Source of the DNA: Podocnemis expansa
Lineage: Eukaryota > Chordata > Testudines > Podocnemididae
Length of the DNA: 64,000 nt
Assembly (NCBI GenBank): GCA_007922195.1
Contig: ML681995.1
Span: 15,206,987-15,270,986 of the forward strand
Direction: 5' to 3'
The notes beneath the pieces were generated by a model. That model did not search any database and had not been told where the DNA came from. It saw nothing but the letters and a program-made list of their open reading frames with translations. Positions within the stretch are counted from its first letter, which is position 1; every line of letters begins with the position of its first letter. This document shows positions 11,102 through 21,848 of the stretch, one piece after another. Both the position numbers and the translations under genes were made by a program.

Positions 11102-12736
11102 ATGGCATCCTCAAATGAAGCATTTAAATCAGATGGCAGCTTTTCATCCATAGCTGGGACAAGCAGTGGAGATCTTCCAGTGGCAGCAGAGGGTTCTTCA
11201 GACTCAAGATGCCCTATCTGCTTGGAGAGAATCCGAAATATGTCCTACTTAAATCCCTGTTTCCATGGGTTCTGTTTTGTTTGTATACAGGAATGGTCGG
11301 AAAGGAAAGCAGAGTGCCCACTCTGTAAGCAGCATTTCCATTCATTCTTCCACACTATCAGGGCTGACAATGATTTTGAAGAATACATCCTACCAGTGGA
11401 GAACAGATCTTCTGGCATGTTTGAGGTAAGATCAACATCTGCTGAAAGGCCTGCATCTCCACCAGATCATGGGATCCTGCATGATGGCTTCTCAGGCCCA
11501 CAATCTCAAGTGCAGGGCAGAGCAATGGATGAGCTGATGAGGCAGTTCGCAATCAGGAGACCATCTCACCCAGGGGGAATATCTCTGGGACAACTACAGG
11601 AACAGGTTACAATTAAGTTCCGGAGAGCTCTGTATCAATCTGGGTTGTGGGTGAGGAATGTCCAAGCTGGAGGTTTCTACCGAGATATTTCAGCAGATTT
11701 TTTCCACCGCAACCCCTCCCGCCTTCACAGATTAGTTCCGTGGCTGAAGCGTGAATTAAGAGTGTTGTGTGGCACTCGTGTGTCTTTGGTTACTTGTATA
11801 CAGCACATCATCCTGCACAACATGACTCATTATGATCTGGAAAGTCAGACCTTTGCTGACATCTTACAACCTTATTTGCTTTATTATACTAATCACTTCC
11901 TACATGAGTTCATCAATTTTGCGCGATCTCCATTCAACATGAAGGTATATGACTGGCGAGCCAATTATGATATTCCATGTCCTGTGCATGGAGATGGATA
12001 CCCATTTTATTCTTCATTTACTATATCTTCAGAGGAGGAAGTGGACTCCCAAGATTCTGATCATGATGATGGTGAATCTACAGTCAGTAATGATGAGGAA
12101 CCTTGGGATGATGAAATCCCAGGATCAGCCTGTTCCAGTTTAGAACAGATTGTTGATGATTTGATTTCCACTGTTGGTTCCTCTGATGGAGAATTTGTCT
12201 CACAAGACAATTCACAGACCTTGTTCCAGATGCACGCACACTCAGATGAGGACAATTATCAGTCTTCTTCAGACGCCTGTGTTATCAATTCCCTAGCTGA
12301 GATGATGGCAGACACTTTTGAGTCATTCTCCAATATTATAGAGACTAAACATGATGGGGAAGAAGAGGAAAATAAAAGTCAGACTATAACAGATCCCAAC
12401 ACTAGTAACAGTCATGCTTGTGGATGTTTGGCTGTGTCCAGTGATGGTCGGTTTGATAACAAAAAGGATGATGTGCCACCCCTACCCCAGCACGTTAATC
12501 CTGAAAGAGAAGACAGTTATATCTCTGAGCATGTTCAGTCACAAGCAGAAGAAATAGATAACAGCAAACAGATTCAGGCTGAAGAAGCAGAAACCATTAA
12601 CAGTGATGAGCGGCATCTGTCCCAAGAAGACAATATTGTGAACAACAAGGAACCACCCTCTTCCACAGACAATTTGCCCAGCAACTCCACTAAAAAAAGG
12701 GGTAATAGGTGCTTCCCATGTATCAGAAGATCATAA
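11102..12736 (+). CDS. TOPORS-like RING E3 ligase, short form without the RS-rich tail
   Basis: An uninterrupted 544-codon frame. A C3HC4 RING lies at residues 37-75 (Cys37, Cys40, Cys53, His55, Cys58, Cys61, Cys72, Cys75), so all eight zinc ligands are present. Residues about 145-310 match the conserved TOPORS region after the RING: RDISADFFHRNP, LHRLVPWLKREL, HYDLESQ and FARSPFNM. After that come acidic Ser/Asp/Glu-rich segments and a PWDDEIPG motif also known from TOPORS. TOPORS acts in the nucleus as a ubiquitin and SUMO E3 ligase that binds topoisomerase I and p53. Human TOPORS has about 1045 residues; this protein lacks the long basic, Arg/Ser-rich C-terminal half. The SUMO-interaction core of TOPORS (CVIVGF) is here CVINSL, so SUMO binding may be lost. 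It ends with CFPCIRRS. ATG context 'atcATGG' is good. The intact frame amid decayed repeats argues for a selected gene. It is best called a TOPORS paralogue. Confidence 0.88.
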   Translation: MASSNEAFKSDGSFSSIAGTSSGDLPVAAEGSSDSRCPICLERIRNMSYLNPCFHGFCFVCIQEWSERKAECPLCKQHFHSFFHTIRADNDFEEYILPVENRSSGMFEVRSTSAERPASPPDHGILHDGFSGPQSQVQGRAMDELMRQFAIRRPSHPGGISLGQLQEQVTIKFRRALYQSGLWVRNVQAGGFYRDISADFFHRNPSRLHRLVPWLKRELRVLCGTRVSLVTCIQHIILHNMTHYDLESQTFADILQPYLLYYTNHFLHEFINFARSPFNMKVYDWRANYDIPCPVHGDGYPFYSSFTISSEEEVDSQDSDHDDGESTVSNDEEPWDDEIPGSACSSLEQIVDDLISTVGSSDGEFVSQDNSQTLFQMHAHSDEDNYQSSSDACVINSLAEMMADTFESFSNIIETKHDGEEEENKSQTITDPNTSNSHACGCLAVSSDGRFDNKKDDVPPLPQHVNPEREDSYISEHVQSQAEEIDNSKQIQAEEAETINSDERHLSQEDNIVNNKEPPSSTDNLPSNSTKKRGNRCFPCIRRS

Positions 12737-13149
12737 ATCACAGTGAAAAGGCTATGAGGAGACTCACCATGTTCTTCTCTAGTTGAAAGGATGCTCACTA
12801 TAGTCAAACTGATAAATTGTTATATTTGAGAGGTGTGTTTAAAATATTATAATGGGAATCTAGTGATAAGCTAGAGAAAACAGGTTAGTCCTCTCCTTGG
12901 TTCATTTCATTGTTCTGGGGCATGCATGCCTTTCATGCTTCCTATGGCATGTTAAAGTAGCCTCATGAATGGAGCAAGTTTGGAATTTTCTGTCAATGGT
13001 ATTTCTATAGAAAACATAGTTTCCAGAAAATCCTTTTCCCCTGTTCTATTTAGGTTGTTAGAAGATCTGACTGAAAATTGGACTGTGTTTTTTAAAAGAA
13101 AAAAAGTTACACAACGGGCACCTGTAGACCTCTGCAATCTATAGCTTCC
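12737..13149. other. 3' flank of the TOPORS-like gene
   Basis: No AATAAA or ATTAAA signal and no A-rich tail is seen close to the stop codon. The absence of a poly-A remnant is against a recent retrocopy. A real polyadenylation site may lie further on. Confidence 0.4.
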
Positions 13150-13580
13150 ATTTCTTGTCTACGTACAGCATTCATGAGACTACTGTTGGAATAGTGTCCA
13201 GCTCTGATGTCCATAATTCAACAAAGATATTGAAAAACTGGAAAGGGTTTAGCGAAGAGCCACAGGAAAGATTTGAAGTTCAAAAAACCTGCCTTACAGT
13301 CACAGACAAACTGCTAAATCTTATGAGTTTAGAAAATATGATACTAGGAATGACTTGATCACTATTAATTAATTACATAGGGACAATAATGTGATAGTAT
13401 GTGGCACATTTAATCTAGCAAGTCATAAAAAAATCTAGATCTAGTGGCTGGAAATTCAAGGTGGGCAAAGTCGAACTGGAAAGTAAGATGCATATTTTCC
13501 ATAGCAGTGATTATGAATCATTGGAACAGTTAGCAGGATGGGTGACGGGCTCTCCTGGACTTCATCTTTAAATCAAGACA
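13150..13580 (+). mobile_element. CR1-type LINE, 3' fragment
   Basis: The order 'gtccagctctgatgtcc', 'aattcaacaaagatattg', 'gggtttagcgaagagccac', 'ctaaatcttatgagttta', 'cattggaacagttagcag' and 'catctttaaatcaagac' follows the familiar 3' coding and untranslated end of turtle CR1 copies. Diverged and without an open frame of note. Confidence 0.65.
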
Positions 13581-13589
13581 GTGCCAGAT

Positions 13590-14210
13590 TTCCCATTAGG
13601 CACTGTAGGTTTAGCATTAGAATAGTGGCATGTGGTTTAGCATTAGAATAGTTTAAAGCGGATCATGTCAATTGACGTAATTCAATTGGCGTTTATCCCT
13701 CTTTTTGCACATTTGAGAGTGAAAGTGCCTAGTGCCTACGAACACCAAAATCCAGCCCTGAATCAAGACAATGCCTTTTAAAAAAAAGTGTTCTGAGCTT
13801 GATGCAGGAATAACTGCGTGAAAATATCTGGCCTGTGTGATGCAGAGAAACAAGGTGGATGATGATCTTTCACTGGACTAAATTCTGTTGGTGATAGAGA
13901 CAAGCTTTTGAGCTGCTACTGCTCAAAAGAAGAGATCTGTGTAAGACCAAAAGCTTGTCTCTCCAACCAACAGAAGCTGGCCCTATAAGAGGTATTACCT
14001 CACCTCTTGTCTTTCTAATAGTCTGACACCAATGTGACTATGACACTGAATTATGCAGGTGGTTTATCTGATCACAAAGGAGAGTTCTGGCCTTAAAATC
14101 TCAGAATCTCTAAGTCTATTCCTTTTCACCTTTCTTTTCATCTAATACTTTTTTCCCCACAATGCGGGAATGCTTTCCTTGCCCCCATCCACCTCCCTGC
14201 TAATTGCTAT
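13590..14210. other. No gene recognised
   Basis: Contains a short local duplication ('gtttagcattagaatagt' at 13609 and 13637). Otherwise nothing recognised. Confidence 0.45.
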
Positions 14211-14214
14211 ACTC

Positions 14215-14400
14215 CACTGTTTGAATCCTAACAACTGCTTTGATTTGCTGTGAGTCTGACCAGTTCCTACGACTGCATTTATTTTGCTCCCATCCTGTGA
14301 GCTCTCCATCTTCAAATGTCTGATGAAGTGGGATTCTTTCCCATGAGTGCCACCAGACTCCTTGTTTGTTTTGCTGGACTAGACTAACACGGCTACCCAG
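14215..14400 (+). mobile_element. Solo Penelope-like 3' tail
   Basis: Blocks 'aacaactgctttgatttgct', 'tgtctgatgaagtgggat', 'cccatgag' and the terminal 'tggactagactaacacggct' match the tails at 8940-9070 and 44820-45020. The 'aaataaatctgttagtc' block is deleted. Confidence 0.65.
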
Positions 14401-14565
14401 TGTTTAAAGTATAATTTGACAGGCCCTCTTAGAACCCTCCTAATCTCTGGGCCATTTTTCTGTATATCCTGGGCCCCCTTCATACATGTGTGGGTCCAAG
14501 GCCAGGTAGGCATTTGGAACCACTTCTCAGAACCATATCCATCTGCTATCGCTCCATAAAAATAC
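14401..14565 (+). repeat. Direct repeat, copy 1 (copy 2 at 15757-15920)
   Basis: Shares in order with 15757-15920: 'aaagtataatttg', 'cctcctaatctctgggcc', 'catgtgtgg', 'ccaggtaggcatttg' and 'gctccataaaa'. The copies are about 1.35 kb apart and diverged. Either two insertions of one repeat or a local duplication. Confidence 0.7.
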
Positions 14566-14570
14566 TAGCC

Positions 14571-14835
14571 CTGATCCTGGCCTCCTATGCTGCTTCCTCC
14601 ACATCTCTCTACTTCCCTGACCTGAATCCTGGCCTCACGCTCTGCCTTCTCCCTCTCTGTCCCTGATCCTGGCCTCACACACTGCCCCCTTGCCCCACTC
14701 TTTGCCTCACACATTTCTCCCCCCCACTCTCATCCTGGTTTCACTTGCTACTCCCTCTCCCCCCCACCCCCCCAGATCCTTGCCTCACACACTGTCCCCT
14801 GCACCCCCCTATGTGGTACTTGGTCCTGGCATGAA
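14571..14835 (+). repeat. Degenerate minisatellite with a CCTGATCCTGGCCTCAC-type unit
   Basis: The core 'gatcctggcctcacac' or a close variant recurs at about 14571, 14622, 14663, 14701, 14731, 14775 and 14822, giving an irregular period of about 30-50 bases. Units are C-rich and pyrimidine-biased. Confidence 0.65.
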
Positions 14836-15310
14836 TTCTGACAATTGGACTCGGAGAACTGGACCCCCACCCCTTCCTTGAACCGTCCACCTGCCCATCG
14901 GCTACCCAATTCCCTGGGACCCTTCCCTAGTTCCCCAATCCCCTTCCAGGAGCATTGCTCCATTAAAAAAAAAAATTGGGACACTGCCCCTGTACCTTTC
15001 TCCCCCTCAACGTCCCCCCCCCACATGGCTCTGCAGGCCACTCCTGGCCCCATCTCCACAGCCAGGGCCTGGCTCTTACTCCTGCCCACCCCCCAGCCCC
15101 ACTGCAGCCCAGTCCGAGGGAACTGCGCTCTCTGCATACATCTGAGCACGCTCAGGGCTGGAGATTTGAAAACTCCCCTCCCCAGCCTGGTTGCAGCTCC
15201 CAGCAGAGCGAAAGGCTATGTTTTGTCTGCTTTTTCTATTTTTAGGGGTCCCAGAAATGCTGGCCTCTCAAATCTGTGGGCAGGGCGTTCTGGCTTACTT
15301 TAACACCTGC
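14836..15310. repeat. GC-rich block ending in a repeat shared with 16316-16405
   Basis: Proline- and serine-rich frames are open on both strands, typical of C-rich composition. The end (15244-15310: 'ggggtcccag', 'ggcctctcaaatctgtggg', 'actttaacacctg') reappears at 16316-16405 ('gggtcccac', 'ggcctgtcagatttgtggg', 'actttaacacctg'). Confidence 0.5.
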
Positions 15311-16679
15311 GGCTACTCCTTTGGAACTAGGGGAACATTTGCTTTCAGCCACATTTAGTTACAAACGATTTTGTACATGAACTCACACAGAAAAAATTAT
15401 AAAAAGCAGAAACACCTTATTCCCTGTGGATGAACACTTTTCACAAAGCAATGACTCTGTATCTGACCTCCCAGTCCTCATCACAAAAGGAGACATGCAC
15501 AAGATGTTCAAAAAAATTAGCCTGGGAAATAAAGTTCATAAATCTGCTAGTTACTAAAATCATGGAATTAATGAACATTCTGCTTTTATGGCTTGTTGCA
15601 ACAATTTGTAACATGCCTTACTGGCAGCTCAACCTTTATTATCCACTCACTCACTCTTGTAGTATGTGCAAATCCTTTATGCTTAGCAATATGTCCCAGC
15701 TATACTTTTATCCACTTTTTAATATCCACTCTCACAGTATGCACAACTACAGTGGTTAAAGTATAATTTGGCTGGCCCCAGAACCTCCTAATCTCTGGGC
15801 CCCCTTCCCATATAGTGAAGGCCCACTTCATGCATGTGTGGACCCCAGCCCAGGTAGGCATTTGCAACCATTTCTCAGTACCATATGCATCGGTTATTGC
15901 TCCATAAAAGTACTTATAATTTTAGATGGCACTTATGTCAGTATCAATTATTGTCACAAATTAGCTAACACTATATAAAAAGTTTTGTAATTAACAACAT
16001 GGTAAATAAAATGTGATATATAATTGATTGAGCATAATGTTAAGCATAAGCAGAAACAATTGAGACAAACAAAAACACAAAACTGTGTTTATTGCTTGCA
16101 GTAAAACACAAACACACAAACTCTCATTAATATTAGCATGCATAGGTTTTTGGTTGAAGCTAAGTTCAACCAAAACAGTTTATAAAAGCAATTAATATTT
16201 TCCATTGTTTGCCACATTGATTTCACTGATGCACTTTCATCTTGAAGGTAGTCTTTCCTGAGGGACCGAGTGCTAGTTGCTCTCTGATTTAAAAGTAACT
16301 TTGATTTGACATACATTACAGGGTCCCACAATGCAAATAGAGGCCTGTCAGATTTGTGGGGCCCAGGAATGGTGTTCCTAGGTGTTCCCATGCACTTTAA
16401 CACCTGTGTGCAAATCCCTTATGCTTATCAATCTGCCCCAGTTGTATTTGGTTTAGACACTTTGGTTACCCTCCCCAGACCTCAAGAAGAGCTCTATGAA
16501 GCTAAAATGCATATCTGTTTCATCACCAACAGAAGTTAGTCAAATAAACTACATTTCCTCACATTGTCTCTGTCATAACACTGAATATATTGAAATCAGT
16601 GGAATCAACCTTTGTGGATCTATGCCTAAGTAACTCAGATGCACAAGTCCAACTGAGTTTCAATTATGTGTCGATTTCC
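15311..16679. repeat. Repeat-shared region: second copies of neighbouring blocks
   Basis: 15757-15920 repeats 14401-14565. 'gtgcaaatcctttatgctta' at 15666 is echoed at 16408. The block 16316-16405 repeats 15244-15310. The rest (15925-16315) is AT-rich with nothing recognised. The interleaved order suggests an old duplicated interspersed repeat. Confidence 0.5.
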
Positions 16680-16850
16680 AGAGGAGTAGCTGTGTTACTC
16701 TGTTGTACAGTAAAAGCAGCGAGAGTCCTGTGGCACCTTAAAGACTAACAGATTTTTTTGGGCATAAGTTTTCATGGGCTCCAACCCACTTAAGCTTATG
16801 CCCAATGAAATCTATTAGTCTTTACGGTGCCACAGGACTCTTGTTGTTTT
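16680..16850. mobile_element. Penelope-like tail fold-back (inverted pair)
   Basis: The left arm reads 'gagtcctgtggcacctta', 'agactaacagattt', 'gcataagttttcatggg'. The right arm reads 'aagcttatgccca', 'atctattagtcttta' and 'ggtgccacaggactc', the reverse complement. The arms almost touch at about 16792. A related tail end ('gtagctgtgttactctgtt') lies before the left arm only. Confidence 0.7.
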
Positions 16851-17039
16851 ATATTTGTGGTGGGTTTTTTACAGTCCACATTCAACATATGCCTGGGTTT
16901 AAATATAGGTAACTCCAGCGAAATGAAAAGTAAAGCTGGGAAACTTAACTGTGTAAGTTCCTGAATGAATCAGGATGTGGAAGGCCTCACTGAAGAGATC
17001 TAAAAATCTAAATTAAAATACTATTCCCATACAAAATTG

Positions 17040-17340
17040 CCCTGTTTTCCCCCACTATGGTGCAGGGGCGCTGCTGGCACCTGGCACACGGGACCCATGC
17101 CCCAAATGACAGCGCCAGTGCCCCGGGTCCTGGCGGGGCCCCACCAGTCCCGTTCTCCGGCCCCATTGGGCTGGAGATCTGGGGCCCAGCCACCCGTGGC
17201 CGCGGCTGCTGCTTCTAGCCCCTTCAAAGGCCAGGCGACCCACAGCTGCGGCTACCGGTCCCCTCCCTGTCCCCGGGTAGGACATGGCCTGTGGGCAGGG
17301 GATGAGGCCTAGGCCCCAGCCCTGGGTCATTCCCTGGGGC
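17040..17340. repeat. GC-rich island-like block, unidentified
   Basis: Sharp rise in GC with several CpGs. Ala/Pro/Gly frames are open on both strands over the same bases. No domain is seen in any frame. An old repeat is likelier than a CpG-island promoter. Confidence 0.4.
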
Positions 17341-17344
17341 AACG

Positions 17345-18435
17345 ACTCCCCTGCTGTGGTGTCAGTATCACAAGCTATCATTCTTAAATTACCTGTTTTC
17401 CCTGCAATTACATCCTCAGACATGATTTCGTCATTTTCTCTCATACACTCACACCCAAGCACACACATTCCCCCTCTAGGGTTGTTTGGATTATCTTCCC
17501 TTTGAAGGCTGTTAAATAGCTCACTCCCATGGACTGATTTCATTTCTCTTTCTGAAAAAATAACCACAAACTACAAAAATCTGATTTCAGACAGATTCAC
17601 AAGCTTCTTTTAAGAAATAATGTTTATGGTTTGGGTTGTGACACCTCTGTTTCCACTGTGGGCTGAAACAGGAAGGGAAAAAAAAGATGCTTTTAAAAAA
17701 AAAAAATCTTATACAAACATTTTGCAATTTCAGATCATTCAGTGTGAAAGCCCAGTGAAGCTTCAGGACAGTTCTTATTTTATTATGACTTGTTTAACTA
17801 CAGTTAGTGAAACAAACAACTTTCCAGATTCTCCTATGCTTATTGTTAGCCTTTAAATGTGGTTGAACTATTTTTCTGGAAAATTTTAATCAATTATCTC
17901 ACATACCTATTACTTCCAAAAGATTTGTTCTTAACGATGTCATTACCATGCATATCAGATTAATTAGTGATTGGCCACTTATTTCAAAATATTACCATTA
18001 ATCCATATAGTTTAAATATGGTGAAATACTAATAAAATTTTATTGGCTGTATAATTCTGAGACAACAGCAAAGCACCTAGGTTTGTCTTTTCTTCCATGT
18101 TGGCTAAAGTGAGTATGGATATATATATGTAGGGAGAGATTATTTTATCAACTAGTAAGTAACCTTCAGTAATTGCTTTATTAAGTCTAAATTAAATGCT
18201 GATTTGTGACAGCTCATTTGACAAGTAAATACTTTGCTGACCGAAATAATTTTCTGTTTCAACAGAAGTTTTCAATTAAACTCTTTGTTACACAGGAATT
18301 CAGGCTAGCACTGAAAATGACAGTAGTGTCTTGCATGTTAATAAACTGCAGCTTTAATAATCTTTTAAACTGATCCATAACTCCTCATTTGCAGACATAG
18401 GCTTAGTACCTGTTGCATTTAAGAATCCCAGTGAA
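17345..18435. other. AT-rich stretch, nothing recognised
   Basis: Short motif-free frames only. Small (AT)n tract near 18118-18129. Confidence 0.5.
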
Positions 18436-18439
18436 ACCG

Positions 18440-18720
18440 TGGTTGGAAAAATTGTTCATTACAGTCCTATGCAGTGGAACATGCCTCTGTGCAAAGTCGT
18501 TCCTTCACTTCCCACCTTGGAAAAATTGCATCAGGGTGGTGCCAAATTAGGAAACCCCTTAAGCATGTGCATAAAGCTATATGTACATCATTGCCTGTGG
18601 TGGCCAAACTTATGTCACTTGGGTGTGAACATTCCATCTCTCAAGCAACATAAATTATGTAGGCATAAGTGCTTGTGTGGACGCAGCTTCCACTCATTGC
18701 AGAGGTGGGTCTTTTTAATG
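18440..18720. mobile_element. MITE-like fragment
   Basis: Carries 'acttatgtcacttgggtgtg', 'caagcaacataaattatgta' and 'cttgtgtggacgcagc'. This order fits the common turtle MITE in which a 'gcgacataagtt' block is present as an inverted pair around a 'gggtgtgaa' centre. Ends are not clear. Confidence 0.45.
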
Positions 18721-19077
18721 CTTTTTGAGTGTAGAGGAATTTAAAATGTTTCATATTTATTTTTAATCTGACTTTAATAAGGTTTAATAGAATATTGTGA
18801 GTTGGGATGTTCTGTGATCTTCCAAAAGGCCCACCTGCAAAGCTCTCTAGCAGGACATGAAAGGACAGCGTTTGGCCAATAGAAACACAGATTAGCAGCA
18901 TATCAGTAGAACAAATATCATGGGCTGATCATACCCTAACAGTTCCAGAATACTGTCTCTTCTAATTTAACACTTTCATGGGTCTTGCGTACATCATACC
19001 AATACACAAGTTACCCCACTTCCTTTCCAAACATCTGATTCTTTCCAAAACATCCAGAGGGAACCAACCCTGTATTC

Positions 19078-19395
19078 CAGTAGTTCCCAACCCATGGTCC
19101 ATGGGCCACTGGTTGTCTGAGAGCATACTGTAGACGGTCCATAGTGTGTGTGTGTGGGGGGGGAGATAATTACTGCACTTAAATGTACTGTGACAAATAC
19201 AATATCAATATGAGTGAGCATAATAAATTATTAGAAATAGCTTGCATTTTTAATACAATTTCATATAAAAGTTTGACTTCCATGAGCCAAAGGCTATGTT
19301 AGAAATGTTTAAAATAGCTTGCTTATGTGATGACCTACAAAAGTTTTCTATGATGACGTAATGGTCCACATAAAGGAAAAGGTTGGGAACCATTG
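19078..19395. mobile_element. Non-autonomous hAT element with perfect 8-bp target duplication
   Basis: Ends 'cagtagttcccaaccc' and 'ggttgggaaccattg' are inverted repeats of Charlie-type hAT. The 8 bases 'ctgtattc' occur at 19070-19077 and 19396-19403, the exact target duplication expected of hAT. The 318-base interior has no transposase frame. Confidence 0.85.
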
Positions 19396-19404
19396 CTGTA
19401 TTCC

Positions 19405-20325
19405 AGTCTGGTTGCAACTCTTGATGAAGGGAAGAAGCATTGACAGTCTTGGTGATTTTAATTAATGAATTACTCAAAATATACTTTTGCCATCTGTTCT
19501 GCTTGCTGAGTAGGGCAGCTAAAAAAAAAAAAGAAAAGAAAAAGAAAGAACCAAAACAACAACAACATAAAGCACATTTTGCAATACATCAGCTAATTAA
19601 GTCAAGTGATTGGAAACTTGAAGATTTGCTCAGACTGTTTTTACAGCTGGCGAAGGATTAACCATTGACTACAAGAATGGATTGATTTTATTTAAGAATT
19701 TTATACATTACTATTCAAAGATATTTGCATAAATTGTGGAAAAAAGGTATGGAAAAGATTTAAAAAATTTCTAATGCTTTGCTTAACCTATTTCAGATAT
19801 ACACTTAATGTGAAGCATCATTGCTGAAATGGATCTCACTCCTAGTGAAATGGCAGGGTGGGAGGAAGGGCAATTCATTGCCCTTGTATTCAAAGGGAAT
19901 GCCACTAAGTGGCTGCCTGGCAAGATCCATCAGCTCTTTGTGTAAAACACTTCTGGCAGGTTCCAGGACCATGTGAGGGGCCTTGTAGTGATTGTAGTGT
20001 ATGTAGCCACATATACAGTGTTGTGAGCAGCAAGAGAAAGATAGAGGCAAGGGGCAGTTGGACCATGATTTGAAGAGAGCTTTCTTTAAAGTGCAGTTGC
20101 AGATAAATCACTAAAACTGCAGTTGAGAAAGCATTGCATTATCTGCTTCATAATAGGCCTCAGACTTGCTCACTTGTGTGAGAAGTCCCAGAGGATTCCT
20201 GTAAAGTTAATCAAGTATGCTCTAAGGATCAAGGTTGTTGTTTGCCAACTTCTTGAAACAGTGTTTGTGGCTGACTTTGCTTCTGTACAGCATTTAGCAC
20301 TAGGGGGTCCTGGTCTTACTTGGGG
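19405..20325. other. No gene recognised
   Basis: A purine-rich tract lies at 19520-19570. Other frames are short and lack motifs. Confidence 0.45.
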
Positions 20326-20334
20326 CTTCTAGAT

Positions 20335-20757
20335 CAGTGGTTCTCAACCTTTTTGGCTCAAAGCACACAAATATTTTTACAGCCTGAAGGGCCACCAGTC
20401 TATCAACTCATAAAAACTGTATTGATGTATTTGTATACAGTATACTAGAGCAGGCAGGCAGAAGGCAGGTGCCTGCAGGAAGCTGGGAGAGGCACTGGCA
20501 GGAGATGGCTGTTTGCAGGAGGTTGGGCACCATGCAGGAGGCTGGAGGCCACAGCTGGATTTCCAGTTTTGTGCTGGATAGAGCTGTACACTTGCAGTTT
20601 CAGCCCAGCTCATGAATGTGCGCTGGGACCTGGTAGGAGTTGTGTGGCTGCATCCTGGCTGTGGCACGAGACCAGGAGTGAGGCTGCAACCTAGATCCTA
20701 GCTGGCTAGAATGGAGTGTGGGCCATTTTAAAAAGCTCAAGAAGTTGAGAACTGCTA
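20335..20757. mobile_element. Non-autonomous hAT element
   Basis: Left end 'cagtggttctcaaccttttt' and right end 'agaagttgagaactgc' are inverted. Flanks 'ttctagat' (20327-20334) and 'ctctagat' (20758-20765) agree at 7 of 8 bases as a target duplication. The interior is GC-rich with no transposase. Confidence 0.8.
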
Positions 20758-20765
20758 CTCTAGAT

Positions 20766-21650
20766 GCAACTATAATACAAATAATTATAATTAATAATAG
20801 AATAGGATGCTACTTTACAGGCAATAGGGATGCCTTCATCTCCCTTGATTATAACTTTTCCAAGAGAGGAGGGGGACAGTTTATATCCGTCTCCTTTGCC
20901 GTCACCAAAAGAATCCCTCTTCTCACCCTCAAAACTGACCCTAATTCCCATTTGAAGCCATAAAGGTGTGGTCTAGTGTCCCTCCAAAAGAAACTTCAAA
21001 AAACTTTCTGAAAATAAGTTATTAGGAAGTATTTCAGGCATGGGACAAGGACGGAATAGGCTTTAATCTCTTTCATGCTGGATGCCCCAAATAAATGTCA
21101 GATGGCCCCTTTGCAAAAGAGGTGGAACAGTGTAGCGCACATGGTGTAACCAAGAATATAGTGGCTGATCCTTTACTCTGCACCAAGCTGTCTTGTGATG
21201 TGCTGTCATTAAGCACTAATAGAGCTAGAATGTCTTTATTCAAGAAACCTTCTTAAGCATGCAGCATCCTGAAAGGGCTTTGTAAAATCTTGTAATTATG
21301 AACATGAAGGGAAGTAAGACATCACATTTCCATCAATATTCATGCATCACAGTTTTTCATACATATATGATTCCATGTATAACTGATAAATGTCAAATAT
21401 TTACTCATCTTGGGGAAATCAGATGTGCCTCATAGGAAATAGCCCAGCCTCCCATCTTGCAATGAGTCCTTTTTTCAGTGGAAGCACCTTGCCCTTGTGG
21501 ATCTATAGTAATTTAAAAAGAGAATTGTCCATTGTTTACTTGGGTGTATTTTACAGATGAAAGAACAATCTCCAATTGTTTGTTCCTTTTCTTATTCAAA
21601 GTTTTGTACAAAAAGAGAGTTAGATATAGCTTGGGAGGCATATCTGATAA
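20766..21650. other. No gene recognised
   Basis: AT-rich, with no motif-bearing frame. Confidence 0.45.
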
Positions 21651-21652
21651 TT

Positions 21653-21771
21653 TCCAAAGGGATAGCCGTGTTAGTCTAGTCCAGCAAAAAACCCAAGGAG
21701 TCGTGTGGCACTTTAAGACTAACAGATTTATTTTTTCGCATGAGCTTTCTTGGGAGAACATCCCAATCTGA
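21653..21771 (-). mobile_element. Solo Penelope-like tail, minus strand
   Basis: Reads 'tttccaaagggatagccgtg', 'ttagtctagtccagc', 'gtgtggcactttaagac', 'taacagatttattttttcgc', 'atgagctttcttgggaga', the reverse complement of the tail at 31648-31782. It is inserted next to a MIR fragment. Confidence 0.8.
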
Positions 21772-21848
21772 TAATATCTGACCCAGGAATTCTGGATTCT
21801 GCTCTTGCCTCTTCCACTAACTTGCTATGTGACCTTGGGCTATTTAAA
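21772..21848 (+). repeat. MIR-type SINE fragment
   Basis: 'attctgctcttgcctcttcc' followed by 'acttgctatgtgaccttggg' is the conserved core of MIR/CORE-SINEs. The 3' half is missing. Confidence 0.65.

Noticed and set aside
14748..15303. Pro/Ser-rich frames on both strands (133 and 152 codons)
   Set aside because: They cover a C-rich minisatellite and repeat; the reading follows composition and not protein features.
17055..17567. 170-codon minus-strand frame
   Set aside because: Its N-terminal half lies over AT-normal sequence with no motif and the rest over the GC-rich block; no splice or start context supports it.
18439..18744. 101-codon plus-strand frame
   Set aside because: It lies within a MITE-like fragment and has no domain.
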